NCBI RefSeq assembly: GCF_022394535.1
Contig: NZ_CP089414.1
Location: 4,278,001 to 4,342,000, forward strand
DNA length: 64,000 nt
DNA from: Dyella terrae
Lineage (GTDB): Bacteria; Pseudomonadota; Gammaproteobacteria; Xanthomonadales; Rhodanobacteraceae
Reading direction: 5' to 3'
Shown here piece after piece: positions 21,491 through 30,419 of this stretch. Numbering within the stretch: the first letter of the stretch is position 1; every line of letters starts with the position of its first letter. The notes below the pieces were generated by a model. That model searched no databases. It was not told where the DNA came from and was given only the letters and a program-made list of their open reading frames with translations. A program made the position numbers and the translations under genes.

Positions 21491-24013
21491 TTATTGATAA
21501 CCAAGAATACCATTGCGCAGGATGTTTTCCGACTGACCGGAGAAGTTACCCATGCCCTTGAACTGCACCTCGAACATGATCGCTGTATTGGTCGTCCCAA
21601 CCTGCGTCGTGGTGTCGTAGGTGTTCACGTAGCGGCGCCCTACCAGGCGCAGCGCCACGCAACAGCTGTCGTACTGCACGCCGGCCGTGGCCTCCACGGT
21701 CTTCTTGTCAAGTACTGAATAGGCCCAGTGGCCGATCAGGCGCCAGCGGTCGGAGAGGGGGTAGACCACAGAGGCGTCGTATTGTTCCAGCAGGGGCGTT
21801 TCCGCGCCGGGCTGCCGACGGTAGCGGTAGGAGAAGTTGATCACGCCGTCGGTCTTGAGACGGTACTGGACGCCAATGGCGCCAAGATCCGTGAGACTAG
21901 TGTTGGGGTTCCACTGGTACTGGGAGGTCACCTTCCAGTTGTCATTGAGCTGACTGGTGAGATCGATGACGTAGTCGGAGCCGGACCAGTTGGTGGCGGG
22001 CGTGACCTGATTTGGGCTGCCGTACTTGGGTAGCTGAACTCGTTGCTGCGTGAAATAACGGATCTGTCCGAAGTCGATCGATAAGCGCTCTACGCCGTTG
22101 TTGTCCAGCAGGCGCGTGGTCAGCATGGCGCTGAGGTTGTTTGCGTTGATCTGGCGGTCAGCACCGGAGTACGTATTGGGTGTGAACAACTCCCACGTGT
22201 CGAACGACATGATATTGGTGTCGAACAGCGGGATATTGTTCTGATTGCGATACGGGACATAGAGGTAATACAGGCGCGGTTCGAGCGTCTGCGTATAGTC
22301 GGTGCCGAACAGCGATGTGCTTCGATCAAAGATCAAGCCGTTGTCGATGCTGACGATGGGTAGCGAGCGGCTGGGGGAGCCGTTGGTAAAGGGTGAGGCT
22401 ACCCCTGGCGCGAGCAGACTAGTCGAATTTGGCCCATATCCGGTGTAACCGTACTGCTGGTAGTTGCCGATCAAGTCGTAAGCGGTGTAGCGGTAGGCCA
22501 CCCTCGGCTTCACGAACCAAGCGGCACCCTGGAAATTGGCCTGGATATAGGGGTACAGATCCAAGCGGTTGCCCTCGACCGCTTCATCCTTGCGGAATGC
22601 GACGGCCTCGGTATTGGCACCGACATCGAGCCAGCGGTTGATCGGGTAGTCCACGGTGAACGTCGCGCGCGGCCAGCGTTTGTACTGCACGCTCGCGTCA
22701 GGCAACGAGTAGTCGACATTCTGGTAGTAGTCCGCGCCGAAGGCAGCGTTCCAGTACACCTTGTCCCACCACTTGCCACCGCCCGAAATGTAGGTGGACG
22801 AGGTCAGCTGGCCGACGGATGTTGTGTAGAGATCGCTGCCGAAGTCGCGGAGATAGTTGCGATCGGACGCACGGTTGATGCCGATATTGAGCGACCACGG
22901 CCCATAGATCTGCGTGTGGTCGTAGTACTTGAGCAGCCAGCGGTTCTTGCCGTCGGTATTGGCGGTGCCGTCCGGATCACTCTGGCCGTTGTCGTGCGGC
23001 AGAAACTCGAAATTGATCTGTCCCAAGCTGCCGGGGACCAGGTAGCGGAATTCGCTCGCCAGCATCACGCCACGATCGGCATAGAGGCGGGGGTCGAGCG
23101 TGGCGTCGTAGTTGGGCGCCAGGTTGAGGTAGTACGGCGCGCTGATCGTGAACCCCGAGCGGCTGGAGCTGCCGAAGGAGGGCGTCAGGAAGCCGGTCTT
23201 GCGGTCATCGTTGATCGGAAACGAGAAGGTCGGCAACCAGAAGAACGGCACGCTGTACAGATACATCGTGGCGTTGTGCGCCACGCCCTCGCCAGTCTCC
23301 TTGTCCATGCGGATGTCCTTGGCATGGATCTCCCACACGTGGTTGCCGACGTCGCAGGTGGAGTAGGTGGCGACGAAGTAGCGGCTACGCTGGTCGTCCA
23401 GCATCTGGCCCTGCACCGCCACGCCGTTGCCGCGGTTGGTCAGCATCTGATAGGCGACGTTGTCGGCAATGGCCGTGCTGGCATCTTGATTGCCGCGGAT
23501 ATGGTCCGACGAGGTGAGCTGCCCGGCTTCCTGGTAACGGACGTTGCCGCGCGCATCGAAGTCCGTGGTGTCCTGGTTGTAGTCAGTTACGTCCGACTGA
23601 ATGCGCTGGTCAGCCCGGTCTACCTTCACGTTGCCTTCCAGGTGGTAGATGCTCTGGTTAGAGCTGTCCACGCGTTCAGCCACAACGTACGTGTTTGAGG
23701 TGTTGCGGACCGAGCTGTCCTTGCTCATCGTCGGGTCGTAGAACGACAGCATGGCGTTAGGCCGACACATGCTGTAGTTCAGCGGGCGCTGCGGGCAGCG
23801 GTACGTGCCCAGCGGGCAGGACGGCACTGTCGACCGCGGAGCGTTGCTCGGCGGAGACGTCGGTGAAGGCTGATCGGGGTTAGTCGGAGCCGTCGGGCTG
23901 GGCTGATCCAATGCCGACTGTGCCTCGACCGGGCCACCGAACAGGGCGAGGGCGGCGGCAACCGCCAACAGGCGGCGAGGGGGCAGGTGGCGCGGAGGGA
24001 GCTTGGGCGTCAC
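21491..24013 (-). CDS. lptD: LPS-assembly outer-membrane protein LptD
   Basis: An 840-aa outer-membrane barrel that inserts lipopolysaccharide into the outer leaflet with LptE. A signal peptide (about 1-31) precedes a Pro/Thr-rich segment and the OstA/LptA-like jellyroll (VVAERVDSSNQSIYHLEGNV on), then a large beta barrel. The adjacent Cys pair near the C-terminus (YDSCCVAL) and two Cys near residue 66-73 fit the disulfides needed for LptD maturation. Forty bases separate it from surA. Confidence 0.95.
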   Translation of the reverse strand: MTPKLPPRHLPPRRLLAVAAALALFGGPVEAQSALDQPSPTAPTNPDQPSPTSPPSNAPRSTVPSCPLGTYRCPQRPLNYSMCRPNAMLSFYDPTMSKDSSVRNTSNTYVVAERVDSSNQSIYHLEGNVKVDRADQRIQSDVTDYNQDTTDFDARGNVRYQEAGQLTSSDHIRGNQDASTAIADNVAYQMLTNRGNGVAVQGQMLDDQRSRYFVATYSTCDVGNHVWEIHAKDIRMDKETGEGVAHNATMYLYSVPFFWLPTFSFPINDDRKTGFLTPSFGSSSRSGFTISAPYYLNLAPNYDATLDPRLYADRGVMLASEFRYLVPGSLGQINFEFLPHDNGQSDPDGTANTDGKNRWLLKYYDHTQIYGPWSLNIGINRASDRNYLRDFGSDLYTTSVGQLTSSTYISGGGKWWDKVYWNAAFGADYYQNVDYSLPDASVQYKRWPRATFTVDYPINRWLDVGANTEAVAFRKDEAVEGNRLDLYPYIQANFQGAAWFVKPRVAYRYTAYDLIGNYQQYGYTGYGPNSTSLLAPGVASPFTNGSPSRSLPIVSIDNGLIFDRSTSLFGTDYTQTLEPRLYYLYVPYRNQNNIPLFDTNIMSFDTWELFTPNTYSGADRQINANNLSAMLTTRLLDNNGVERLSIDFGQIRYFTQQRVQLPKYGSPNQVTPATNWSGSDYVIDLTSQLNDNWKVTSQYQWNPNTSLTDLGAIGVQYRLKTDGVINFSYRYRRQPGAETPLLEQYDASVVYPLSDRWRLIGHWAYSVLDKKTVEATAGVQYDSCCVALRLVGRRYVNTYDTTTQVGTTNTAIMFEVQFKGMGNFSGQSENILRNGILGYQ

Positions 24014-24106
24014 GATGGCAGTCTATCGGCTGGGAGGCTCGTAAAACTAGCAGAAAGGCCCCATGGACGGCAGTTGGTAGGGTCACTCTCCAGAACAGGA
24101 TTCAGC

Positions 24107-24511
24107 ATGACTGATCAGAAAGCAGCCAAAAGCGATGACCAGTGGCGTGCTGAGCTGACGCCGCAGCAATATGCGGTGTGCCGGTGTTCGGCGACCGAGC
24201 CGCCGTTCAGTGGCAAGTGGTACCGCCACAAGGTCGCGGGGACTTACGTCTGCGTGGCTTGCCGGGTGCCGCTGTTTGCGTCCGAGGCAAAGTACGACTC
24301 GGGCTCAGGCTGGCCAAGCTTTTTTCAGCCGCTGACCCGTCAAGCTGTTGGTCTCCGGCAGGACGAGAGCCACGGCATGCGCCGCACCGAGGCGCGCTGT
24401 GCTGCATGTGAGTCGCATCTGGGGCATGTCTTTCCGGATGGCCCCAAGCCCACTGGCTTGCGCTATTGCATCAATTCGGTGGCGTTGGATTTCGTGCCCG
24501 CCGGCGATTGA
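24107..24511 (+). CDS. msrB: Peptide methionine-R-sulfoxide reductase
   Basis: A 134-aa MsrB repairing methionine-R-sulfoxide. Four zinc Cys are visible in two CxxC pairs (49, 52 and 98, 101), the catalytic Cys is 121 (RYCINSVAL), and YDSGSGWPSFF and HLGHVFPDGP are intact. The frame is open 40 codons upstream inside the lptD leader; the ATG at 24107 is the family start. It is divergent from lptD and convergent with the next gene. Confidence 0.95.
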   Translation: MTDQKAAKSDDQWRAELTPQQYAVCRCSATEPPFSGKWYRHKVAGTYVCVACRVPLFASEAKYDSGSGWPSFFQPLTRQAVGLRQDESHGMRRTEARCAACESHLGHVFPDGPKPTGLRYCINSVALDFVPAGD

Positions 24512-24512
24512 T

Positions 24513-25436
24513 TCAAGCTTCGAGCAGTTCGCCTACGTGGGCGGCGACGCTGGTGGAGAGGGCGAGCAGGTTGTAACCGCCTTCCAGGGTCGACACTACT
24601 CGCCCCTGGGCATGGGCGTGCGCGACATCGACCAGCCGCTGGGTGATCCAGGCGTAGTCTTCGCTGCCCAGGCGCAGATCGGCCAATGGGTCGTTGCGAT
24701 GCGCATCGAAGCCCGCCGACACCAGCAGCAGCTGCGGCCGAAAGGCGTGCAGTCTTGGAATCAGCACGCCTTCCCACAACTCGCGAAATTCATAGGAGCC
24801 ATCTCCCGGTGATAGCGGCGCGTTGACGATATTGCCCACGCCGTGTTCATCAGGGCTTCCCGTTTCCGGGTACAGCGGCATCTGATGGCTGGAGATAAAC
24901 AGCACGCGCGGCTCGCGGGCGAAGATGTCCTGCGTGCCATTGCCGTGATGGACGTCGAAATCGGCGATGGCCACGCGCTTAAGGCCGTGCTCGGCCATGG
25001 CATGCGCTGCGCCCACGGCCACGTTGTTGAACAGGCAGAAACCCATGGCCCGCTCAGGCGTCGCGTGGTGTCCGGGCGGGCGCACCGCGCAAAAGGCCTT
25101 GCCGCCCTGGGCGCTCAGCACCGCGTCCACGGCCGCTACCACGGCGCCAGCCGCGCGTAGCGCGGCTTCGGCTGAGCCGGCCGACATCAGTGTGTCTTCG
25201 TCAAGGCGGATTGTGCCGTCCTGAGGTGCGATGCCGAGAATGTGCTCTACGTGTTCGGCTGCATGCACGCGCAGCAATTGCCCGCGCGTGGCGCGAGGCG
25301 CCTCGATACGGTCGAGCGCGGCGAAGCGATCACTGTCCAGTGCCTGCAGGACGGCGCGAAGGCGGGCCGGGGATTCAGGCCGGGCCGGGCCGGGATCGTG
25401 CTGCAGACAACTGGCGTGGGTGTAGAGCCGCAGCAT
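24513..25436 (-). CDS. Histone-deacetylase-family amidohydrolase
   Basis: A 307-aa class II deacetylase-like hydrolase. Zinc ligands are predicted at Asp161 and His163 (IADFDVHHGNG) and Asp244 (SAGFDAH); the active-site His pair is 123-124 (RPPGHHA) and the transition-state Tyr is 288 (EGGYN). Bacterial members act on acetylpolyamines or other acetylated small molecules; the true substrate here cannot be read from sequence. It ends one base after msrB, convergent with it, and is 6 bases from the adenosyltransferase gene upstream on the same strand. Confidence 0.9.
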   Translation of the reverse strand: MLRLYTHASCLQHDPGPARPESPARLRAVLQALDSDRFAALDRIEAPRATRGQLLRVHAAEHVEHILGIAPQDGTIRLDEDTLMSAGSAEAALRAAGAVVAAVDAVLSAQGGKAFCAVRPPGHHATPERAMGFCLFNNVAVGAAHAMAEHGLKRVAIADFDVHHGNGTQDIFAREPRVLFISSHQMPLYPETGSPDEHGVGNIVNAPLSPGDGSYEFRELWEGVLIPRLHAFRPQLLLVSAGFDAHRNDPLADLRLGSEDYAWITQRLVDVAHAHAQGRVVSTLEGGYNLLALSTSVAAHVGELLEA

Positions 25437-25442
25437 CGAGGA

Positions 25443-26009
25443 TCAGGCCTGAGGCTTTCGCCGACGCTCGTGATTCCAGAGCACCTCGCCGTGGCCGCTG
25501 GTGCGGGCCAGCACGCGAGACACGACGAACAGCAGGTCGGAGAGGCGGTTGAGGTAACGCTGCGCTTGGGGACGCACTTCCTCCACACGCCCAAGTCCAA
25601 TCACTTCGCGTTCGGCGCGGCGGCACACGGTGCGCGCAAGATGGCAGCAAGAGGCCGCCATGCCGCCGCCGGGCAGGATGAAGTCTTTAAGCGGCGGCAG
25701 CGGGTCGTTGAACGCATCGAGCACCTGTTCCAGGCGCTCGATATCGGCATCGTGGACCATCGCCATGCCGGGAATGCACAGCTCACCGCCGAGGTCGAAC
25801 AGATCGTGCTGCACCTGCGTCAGCGCTTCCCGCACATCGTCGGTAACACCGTCGGATGCGAGCACCATGCCTAGCGTGCTGTTGAGTTCGTCCACGGTGC
25901 CGTAGGCGGAAACACGCAGCGAATCCTTGGCGACGCGTGAGCCATCGCCAAGGCCGGTGCTGCCGTCATCGCCCGTGCGGGTGTAGATCTTCGAGAGGCG
26001 GTTACCCAT
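25443..26009 (-). CDS. PduO-type cob(I)alamin adenosyltransferase
   Basis: A 188-aa adenosyltransferase converting cob(I)alamin and ATP to adenosylcobalamin. N-terminal KIYTRTGDDGSTGLGDGSRV and the C-terminal RRAEREV and YLNRLSDLLFVVSR motifs are typical of the PduO family. The ATG at 26009 is chosen over a 50-codon upstream extension that overlaps the next gene. It is 5 bases downstream of a BtuM-like membrane gene, suggesting an uptake-plus-activation pair for B12. Confidence 0.92.
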   Translation of the reverse strand: MGNRLSKIYTRTGDDGSTGLGDGSRVAKDSLRVSAYGTVDELNSTLGMVLASDGVTDDVREALTQVQHDLFDLGGELCIPGMAMVHDADIERLEQVLDAFNDPLPPLKDFILPGGGMAASCCHLARTVCRRAEREVIGLGRVEEVRPQAQRYLNRLSDLLFVVSRVLARTSGHGEVLWNHERRRKPQA

Positions 26010-26014
26010 AGAGA

Positions 26015-26620
26015 TCAGCGCGACAGCCGGGAGGAATCGGCATGACCCAGCAGGCGCGACAACTGCACCACCAGGCCGTGCATCACCAAGCCAAGCGCCA
26101 CATAGAGCACCGTGGTTTCGAGGAAGAAACCGTACCAGTCGGTCATGTTGGAGAGCCACGCGGCGACGCTGCGCGGCTGCGGCACGCTGTTACTCAGCCA
26201 GTAGAAGCTGCCATTGGATATCACGTAGCAGGCCAGCCAGCTCACCAGTACGGCGCTGACGGTGAGCGCGAGGCTGCTGGCGTTGAAGCCGAGCTTGCGT
26301 CCGGCCAACCAGCTACCGCCCAGCCACAGGCTGAGATACGACGGCACCAGGAACCAGTAGGCCGCGGAGACGCAGTAGTGATCCCAGAAGTTGATGCCCT
26401 GGTTGCTGATGACCAGATAATCGACCAGCACGGCCTCGACCATCAGCAGGGGGAACGCCCAGCGTGCCGAACCGCGCAGCCAGAAGCCGGCTAGAAAGAA
26501 GATGCCCCAGGATGCATCCCAGATGTCGTGATGGAACAGCGAAAGATGGATGCGCGTGGCAGCCATCACCGCGGCCAAGGCCAGGAAGATGCCCAGGCGC
26601 TGGGTCTGCGTCTTAGCCAT
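26015..26620 (-). CDS. BtuM-like putative cobalamin transporter
   Basis: A 201-aa protein with about six hydrophobic helices. A single Cys in the segment FWDHYCVSAAYW (Cys83) is reminiscent of the conserved Cys of BtuM, a solitary ECF S-component-like vitamin B12 transporter described in Thiobacillus denitrificans. The stop is 5 bases before the cobalamin adenosyltransferase start, supporting a B12 role. No B12 riboswitch fits the 102-base gap to the divergent ubiH. I rely on size, topology, the Cys and context, not on alignment. Confidence 0.55.
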   Translation of the reverse strand: MAKTQTQRLGIFLALAAVMAATRIHLSLFHHDIWDASWGIFFLAGFWLRGSARWAFPLLMVEAVLVDYLVISNQGINFWDHYCVSAAYWFLVPSYLSLWLGGSWLAGRKLGFNASSLALTVSAVLVSWLACYVISNGSFYWLSNSVPQPRSVAAWLSNMTDWYGFFLETTVLYVALGLVMHGLVVQLSRLLGHADSSRLSR

Positions 26621-26663
26621 GAGTTGCTCCAGAATAAGGTCGCGTCGTAAGCAGAGACTGAGT

Positions 26664-26681
26664 TTAGCGCAATTGCGCTAA
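26664..26681. promoter_or_regulatory. 18-base perfect palindrome between divergent genes
   Basis: TTAGCGCAATTGCGCTAA is its own reverse complement. It lies 43 bases upstream of the BtuM-like gene start and 41 bases upstream of the ubiH start, an ideal place for a shared operator. The binding protein is unknown. Confidence 0.5.
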
Positions 26682-26722
26682 GCCCAGATGGGGCAGGCCC
26701 CGGGCGCGTATGATTCGGCGCC

Positions 26723-27952
26723 ATGACGAACTCATCCTTTCAGGCGGCTGCACGGCAGCCGGTGCTCATCGTTGGCGGCGGGCTGGTTGGTGCCAGTCTG
26801 GCCATCGCCCTGGACGCTGCGGGCATCGACGCCGTTATGGTCGAGGCAGCCGCGCCGCGGGTGGGCGAGCAGCCAAGCTACGACGAGCGCAATCTGGCGC
26901 TGGCTCGATCTACCGTGAACGGCCTGACCGCCATTGGCGTGTGGAAGCACGCACAGGCGCAGGCTACGGCGATCCGTCATATCCACGTCACGCGGGCTGG
27001 CGAGTTCGGCAGCGTGCAGATGGATGCCGCGCGCCAGGGCGTCGATGCGATGGGCTGGACACTGCCCGCGCGCGAACTCGGTGCGGCGTTGTTGCGTCGG
27101 CTCGATGAATGCACACGCCTGCGCCGCCTGGCGCCGGCCCGCGTCGAGTCACTCGAACCGTTGGCCGAGGGTTGGCGTGCCCGTATCCAAACCAGCGAAG
27201 GGCCCGTCGATATCGACACCCCCTTGCTGGTTGGTGCCGATGGCACGGGCTCCTTCGTGCGCGAACGTCTGGGCATCGAGGCGGAACGCCACGATTACCG
27301 GCAGACTCTGTTCGTCTGCACGATGACGCCGGAGCGCGATCACGCGCATCGTGCCTATGAGCGTTTTGCCGACAACGGCCCGATTGCACTGCTTCCCCTT
27401 GCCGGTCGCCGCTGCGGACTGGTGCTTACCGTGCCGCAGCATGAGGCCAAGTCGGTGGAGGCGATGGACGATGAAGCCTTTGTCGCGTTGGCGCAGGAGC
27501 GATTCGGCTGGCGTCTGGGCCGCCTGGGCCGACCGGGCAAGCGCCACCCTTATGCGATCCAGCGCGTCGCCGCTCGTTCGCTGGTGTCTGGACGTGCTGT
27601 GCTGGTCGGTAATGCCGCGCAGACGGTGCATCCCATTGGCGCGCAGGGCTTTAACCTCGGATTGCGCGACGCGCTCACGTTGGCCGAGTTGCTCACCGGT
27701 GCTGCCGATCCCGGCGCGGAAGGGCTGCTAGCGAACTACGCCGCCCGCCGCGCGCCGGATCGCGAAGGCACCATGGTCATGAGCCACGGACTGGTGCAAC
27801 TGGCTTGCCTGCCGCAACCGCTGCTGGGGCCGTTGCGCTCGATGGCCATGCTGGCATTCGATCGCGTGCCACCGCTACAACGCCTGATGGCCCGTCGTGG
27901 TATGGGTTTTCGCGGCGAGCCGCCCAAGGCCGTGCTGGAGCGCTTGCCATGA
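26723..27952 (+). CDS. ubiH: UbiH-type FAD hydroxylase of ubiquinone synthesis
   Basis: A 409-aa flavoprotein monooxygenase. The FAD dinucleotide motif VLIVGGGLVGASLA spans about 14-27; the GADGTGSFVRERLG segment and the second FAD motif VLVGNAAQTVHPIGAQGFNLGLRD are present. UbiH hydroxylates the ubiquinone ring at C6. The stop overlaps the next hydroxylase as ATGA, so the two are co-translated. Confidence 0.92.
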   Translation: MTNSSFQAAARQPVLIVGGGLVGASLAIALDAAGIDAVMVEAAAPRVGEQPSYDERNLALARSTVNGLTAIGVWKHAQAQATAIRHIHVTRAGEFGSVQMDAARQGVDAMGWTLPARELGAALLRRLDECTRLRRLAPARVESLEPLAEGWRARIQTSEGPVDIDTPLLVGADGTGSFVRERLGIEAERHDYRQTLFVCTMTPERDHAHRAYERFADNGPIALLPLAGRRCGLVLTVPQHEAKSVEAMDDEAFVALAQERFGWRLGRLGRPGKRHPYAIQRVAARSLVSGRAVLVGNAAQTVHPIGAQGFNLGLRDALTLAELLTGAADPGAEGLLANYAARRAPDREGTMVMSHGLVQLACLPQPLLGPLRSMAMLAFDRVPPLQRLMARRGMGFRGEPPKAVLERLP

Positions 27953-29172
27953 ACGCGACGGCTTCTTCTCGCCACGAATCATCGCGTCGTCGCGGCCCGG
28001 CCTTCGATGTCGCGGTAGTCGGCGGTGGCATGGTGGGTGCGGCGGCAGCACTGGCACTGGCCCGTGCCGGATTCGCCACGGCACTGATCGAGGCGCGCGC
28101 ACCGGCACCGTGGTCCGCGAATGACGATGTAGATCTTCGCGTGGTCGGGCTGGCGCCATCGTCGATCGCGCTCCTGCACGAGATTGGCGTCTGGACGTCC
28201 ATCCGCACCTCGCGCGCAAGCCCTTATGCAAACATGCACGTGTGGGACGCGGCGAGTGGTTCGGCCATCCATTTCGATGCTGCCGACGACGATCGCGACC
28301 TGCTGGGCTACATCGTGGAAAACAACCTCGTGCAGTGGCAGCTTTGGCAGGCGCTGGATGCCGCCGGCGTGCGTCGCCTTTGCCCCGCAAAGATCAGTAG
28401 CTATGAGGTGCTTGAAGATCGTGTGCAGTTGTCCCTGAACGGCGCCGAGACCGACGCGGTTTCCGCCCGTTTGCTGGTCGCCGCCGATGGCGCGGCCTCA
28501 CCCTTGCGCGCGATGGCGGGTATCGAGACCACGGGGCGCGATTACGCACAACGTGGCGTCGTTGCACACGTACAGACCGAGCGGCCGCACGAGGGAACAG
28601 CGTGGCAGCGCTTTCTGGACACTGGGCCGCTGGCCTTGTTGCCGCTGGCCGATGGCCGCAGCTCCATCGTGTGGTCCTTGCCGGAAGACGAAGCGCAGCG
28701 TGTGCTTGCGCTGGACGATGAAGCATTCTTTGAGGAGCTGGGCGTGGCTAGCGATTTCCGCCTTGGCCGCATCACAGGCGCCACGCCGCGCGCAGCGTTC
28801 CCGCTGCGGCTGCAACTGGCCGAAACCTATCAGGCCGAGCGCTTCGTGCTGCTCGGCGATGCGGCGCATGCGGTGCATCCGCTGGCGGGGCAGGGCGTGA
28901 ATCTTGGCTTGCGCGATGTCGCCGAGTTGCGCGACACGCTGGTCGCCGCCCGCGACGCGGGCAGTGATATCGCGGCTGCGCACGTGTTGCGCCGATACGC
29001 ACGTCGCCGGCGCAGTGCCGATACCGTCGATGCCCTCGGTTTCGACGCGCTGGCGCGCATCTACGCATGGCAATCGTCGCCATGGGTGGCGGCGCGCGGT
29101 CTCGGGGTGAAACTGATCGACAAACTGTCACCCATCAAGCGCAGACTGGCGAAGCACGCCGCTGGTCTATAG
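27949..29172 (+). CDS. ubiI: UbiI/VisC-type FAD hydroxylase
   Basis: A 407-aa paralogue of the preceding gene. FAD motif DVAVVGGGMVGAAAA is at about 20-34 and the second motif LLGDAAHAVHPLAGQGVNLGLRD near residue 300. In E. coli UbiI hydroxylates ring C5, and ubiH-ubiI (visC) pairs are common. The ATG at 27949 overlaps the ubiH stop; the frame upstream is a shadow. Which ring position it modifies is inferred from context only. Confidence 0.85.
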   Translation: MNATASSRHESSRRRGPAFDVAVVGGGMVGAAAALALARAGFATALIEARAPAPWSANDDVDLRVVGLAPSSIALLHEIGVWTSIRTSRASPYANMHVWDAASGSAIHFDAADDDRDLLGYIVENNLVQWQLWQALDAAGVRRLCPAKISSYEVLEDRVQLSLNGAETDAVSARLLVAADGAASPLRAMAGIETTGRDYAQRGVVAHVQTERPHEGTAWQRFLDTGPLALLPLADGRSSIVWSLPEDEAQRVLALDDEAFFEELGVASDFRLGRITGATPRAAFPLRLQLAETYQAERFVLLGDAAHAVHPLAGQGVNLGLRDVAELRDTLVAARDAGSDIAAAHVLRRYARRRRSADTVDALGFDALARIYAWQSSPWVAARGLGVKLIDKLSPIKRRLAKHAAGL

Positions 29173-29189
29173 ACCTGCAGGGAAGTGAC

Positions 29190-29549
29190 ATGGGTGGCAA
29201 ATACGTTTGCAAGGAACATGATTCCCTGGGGAAGATGGCCTGCGTCAGCGCCTCACTGGGCCCGCTGATACTCCAAGGATCGCTGGCGGGGGCCAGTGTC
29301 CATACGATTCGGACGCTTAGCCCCGATCGTGACGAAGCTCATCGAGTAAGCAGCGCCTATTTGGACGCCCAGGACTTCGAGCGGGTTGTGGCTTATCTCA
29401 AGTCAAACGATCGGGCGGAACTTTGCCTAGTAGATCGGGAGCGATCAGCGAAGGCATTGAATGATCGCCTCTTCATGCAAAAAATGAAGCGCAGTTTTCG
29501 TTTGGCATGTCCCGCTTGTCTGGCTCAAGCGCTGGAAAAAAGTATCTGA
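29190..29549 (+). CDS. Small cysteine-containing protein, unknown
   Basis: A 119-aa ORF with AGGGAAGTGAC upstream of its ATG. It has Cys at 7, 18, 79, 107 and 110, the last two forming a CPAC motif near the C-terminus that could bind metal or be redox active. No signal peptide or membrane helix is seen. I do not recognise the family. It starts 17 bases after the ubiI-like gene and ends 36 bases before the dienelactone hydrolase, so it could belong to the same transcript. Confidence 0.6.
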   Translation: MGGKYVCKEHDSLGKMACVSASLGPLILQGSLAGASVHTIRTLSPDRDEAHRVSSAYLDAQDFERVVAYLKSNDRAELCLVDRERSAKALNDRLFMQKMKRSFRLACPACLAQALEKSI

Positions 29550-29585
29550 TTTACCCGTGGTAGTCACCGCAATAAGGAGATCCTC

Positions 29586-30374
29586 ATGCGCATTGCCCGC
29601 CTTTGCAGTTTTCTATTGTTTGCAGGATTCACCGTTGCCGCGCAGGCGAAGATGGTGGAAAAGCCGATCGAGTGGACGCAGGACGGCACCACCTTTCACA
29701 GTGTGCTGGTCTATGACGACGCGGTGACCACCAAGCGCCCGGGTCTGGTCATGGTGCCCAACTGGTACGGCGTGAACGATCTCGCCATCAAGAAGGCGGA
29801 GATGATCGCCGGCAAGGACTACGTGATCCTGCTCACCGACATGTACGGCGCAAAGATCCGTCCGACCAATGATGACGAAGCCAAGGCCGCGATCAAGCCG
29901 CTCTACGGCGACCGCGTACTGATGCGCAAGCGCGCCAATATGGCGCTGGATCAGTTGAAGGCGCAGGCTAAGACCGCACCCATCGACCTCAGCAAGCTCG
30001 CTGCGATCGGCTTCTGTTTCGGCGGCACGGCGGTTCTTGATCTTGCGCGCAGTGGCGCCGACGTGGCCGCCGTCGTGTCGTTCCATGGTGGCCTGCAGAC
30101 GGATGATCCGTCACTGGCCAAGAACATCAAGGCGCGCGTGCTAGTGATGAACGGCGCCGATGACAAGGGCACCATGCCCGACGCCGACAAGTTCATGGAC
30201 GAAATGCGCGCTACCAAGGTCGACTGGCAGTTCGTTGTGCTGGGCAATGCCGTGCACTGCTTCACCGAGACAGACCAGCACAGCGCCGGTTGCGCCTATG
30301 ACGAACGCGCCGCCCAGCGCAGCTATCGCATGATGCGGGATTGGCTGCACGGGGCGTTCAGCGGTACGCCGTAA
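29586..30374 (+). CDS. Secreted dienelactone-hydrolase-family protein
   Basis: A 262-aa alpha/beta hydrolase with a Sec signal (about 1-21, ending AQA). The nucleophile is Cys144 in GFCFGG, as in dienelactone hydrolases, with Asp near 192 and His224 (AVHCF) completing a Cys-His-Asp triad. AAGGAG stands before the ATG. Periplasmic members of this family are widespread but their natural substrates are mostly unknown. Confidence 0.88.
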   Translation: MRIARLCSFLLFAGFTVAAQAKMVEKPIEWTQDGTTFHSVLVYDDAVTTKRPGLVMVPNWYGVNDLAIKKAEMIAGKDYVILLTDMYGAKIRPTNDDEAKAAIKPLYGDRVLMRKRANMALDQLKAQAKTAPIDLSKLAAIGFCFGGTAVLDLARSGADVAAVVSFHGGLQTDDPSLAKNIKARVLVMNGADDKGTMPDADKFMDEMRATKVDWQFVVLGNAVHCFTETDQHSAGCAYDERAAQRSYRMMRDWLHGAFSGTP

Positions 30375-30391
30375 TCCAGTCGTGAATCGGG

Positions 30392-30410
30392 GCGCACACT
30401 TCTTGTGCGC
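30392..30410. terminator. Hairpin between convergent genes
   Basis: GCGCACA and TGTGCGC arms with a CTTCT loop lie in the 45 bases between the hydrolase stop and the ispB stop. It could serve either strand; there is no clear T-run. Confidence 0.4.
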
Positions 30411-30419
30411 TCCGTAGGC

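Noticed and set aside
19948..21561. 537-codon open frame antisense to pdxA and surA
   Set aside because: Shadow frame over two well-identified genes; no signal or motif of its own.
26621..26722. B12 riboswitch upstream of the BtuM-like gene
   Set aside because: The gap is only 102 bases and no B12-box-like sequence was seen; a cobalamin riboswitch is about 200 bases.
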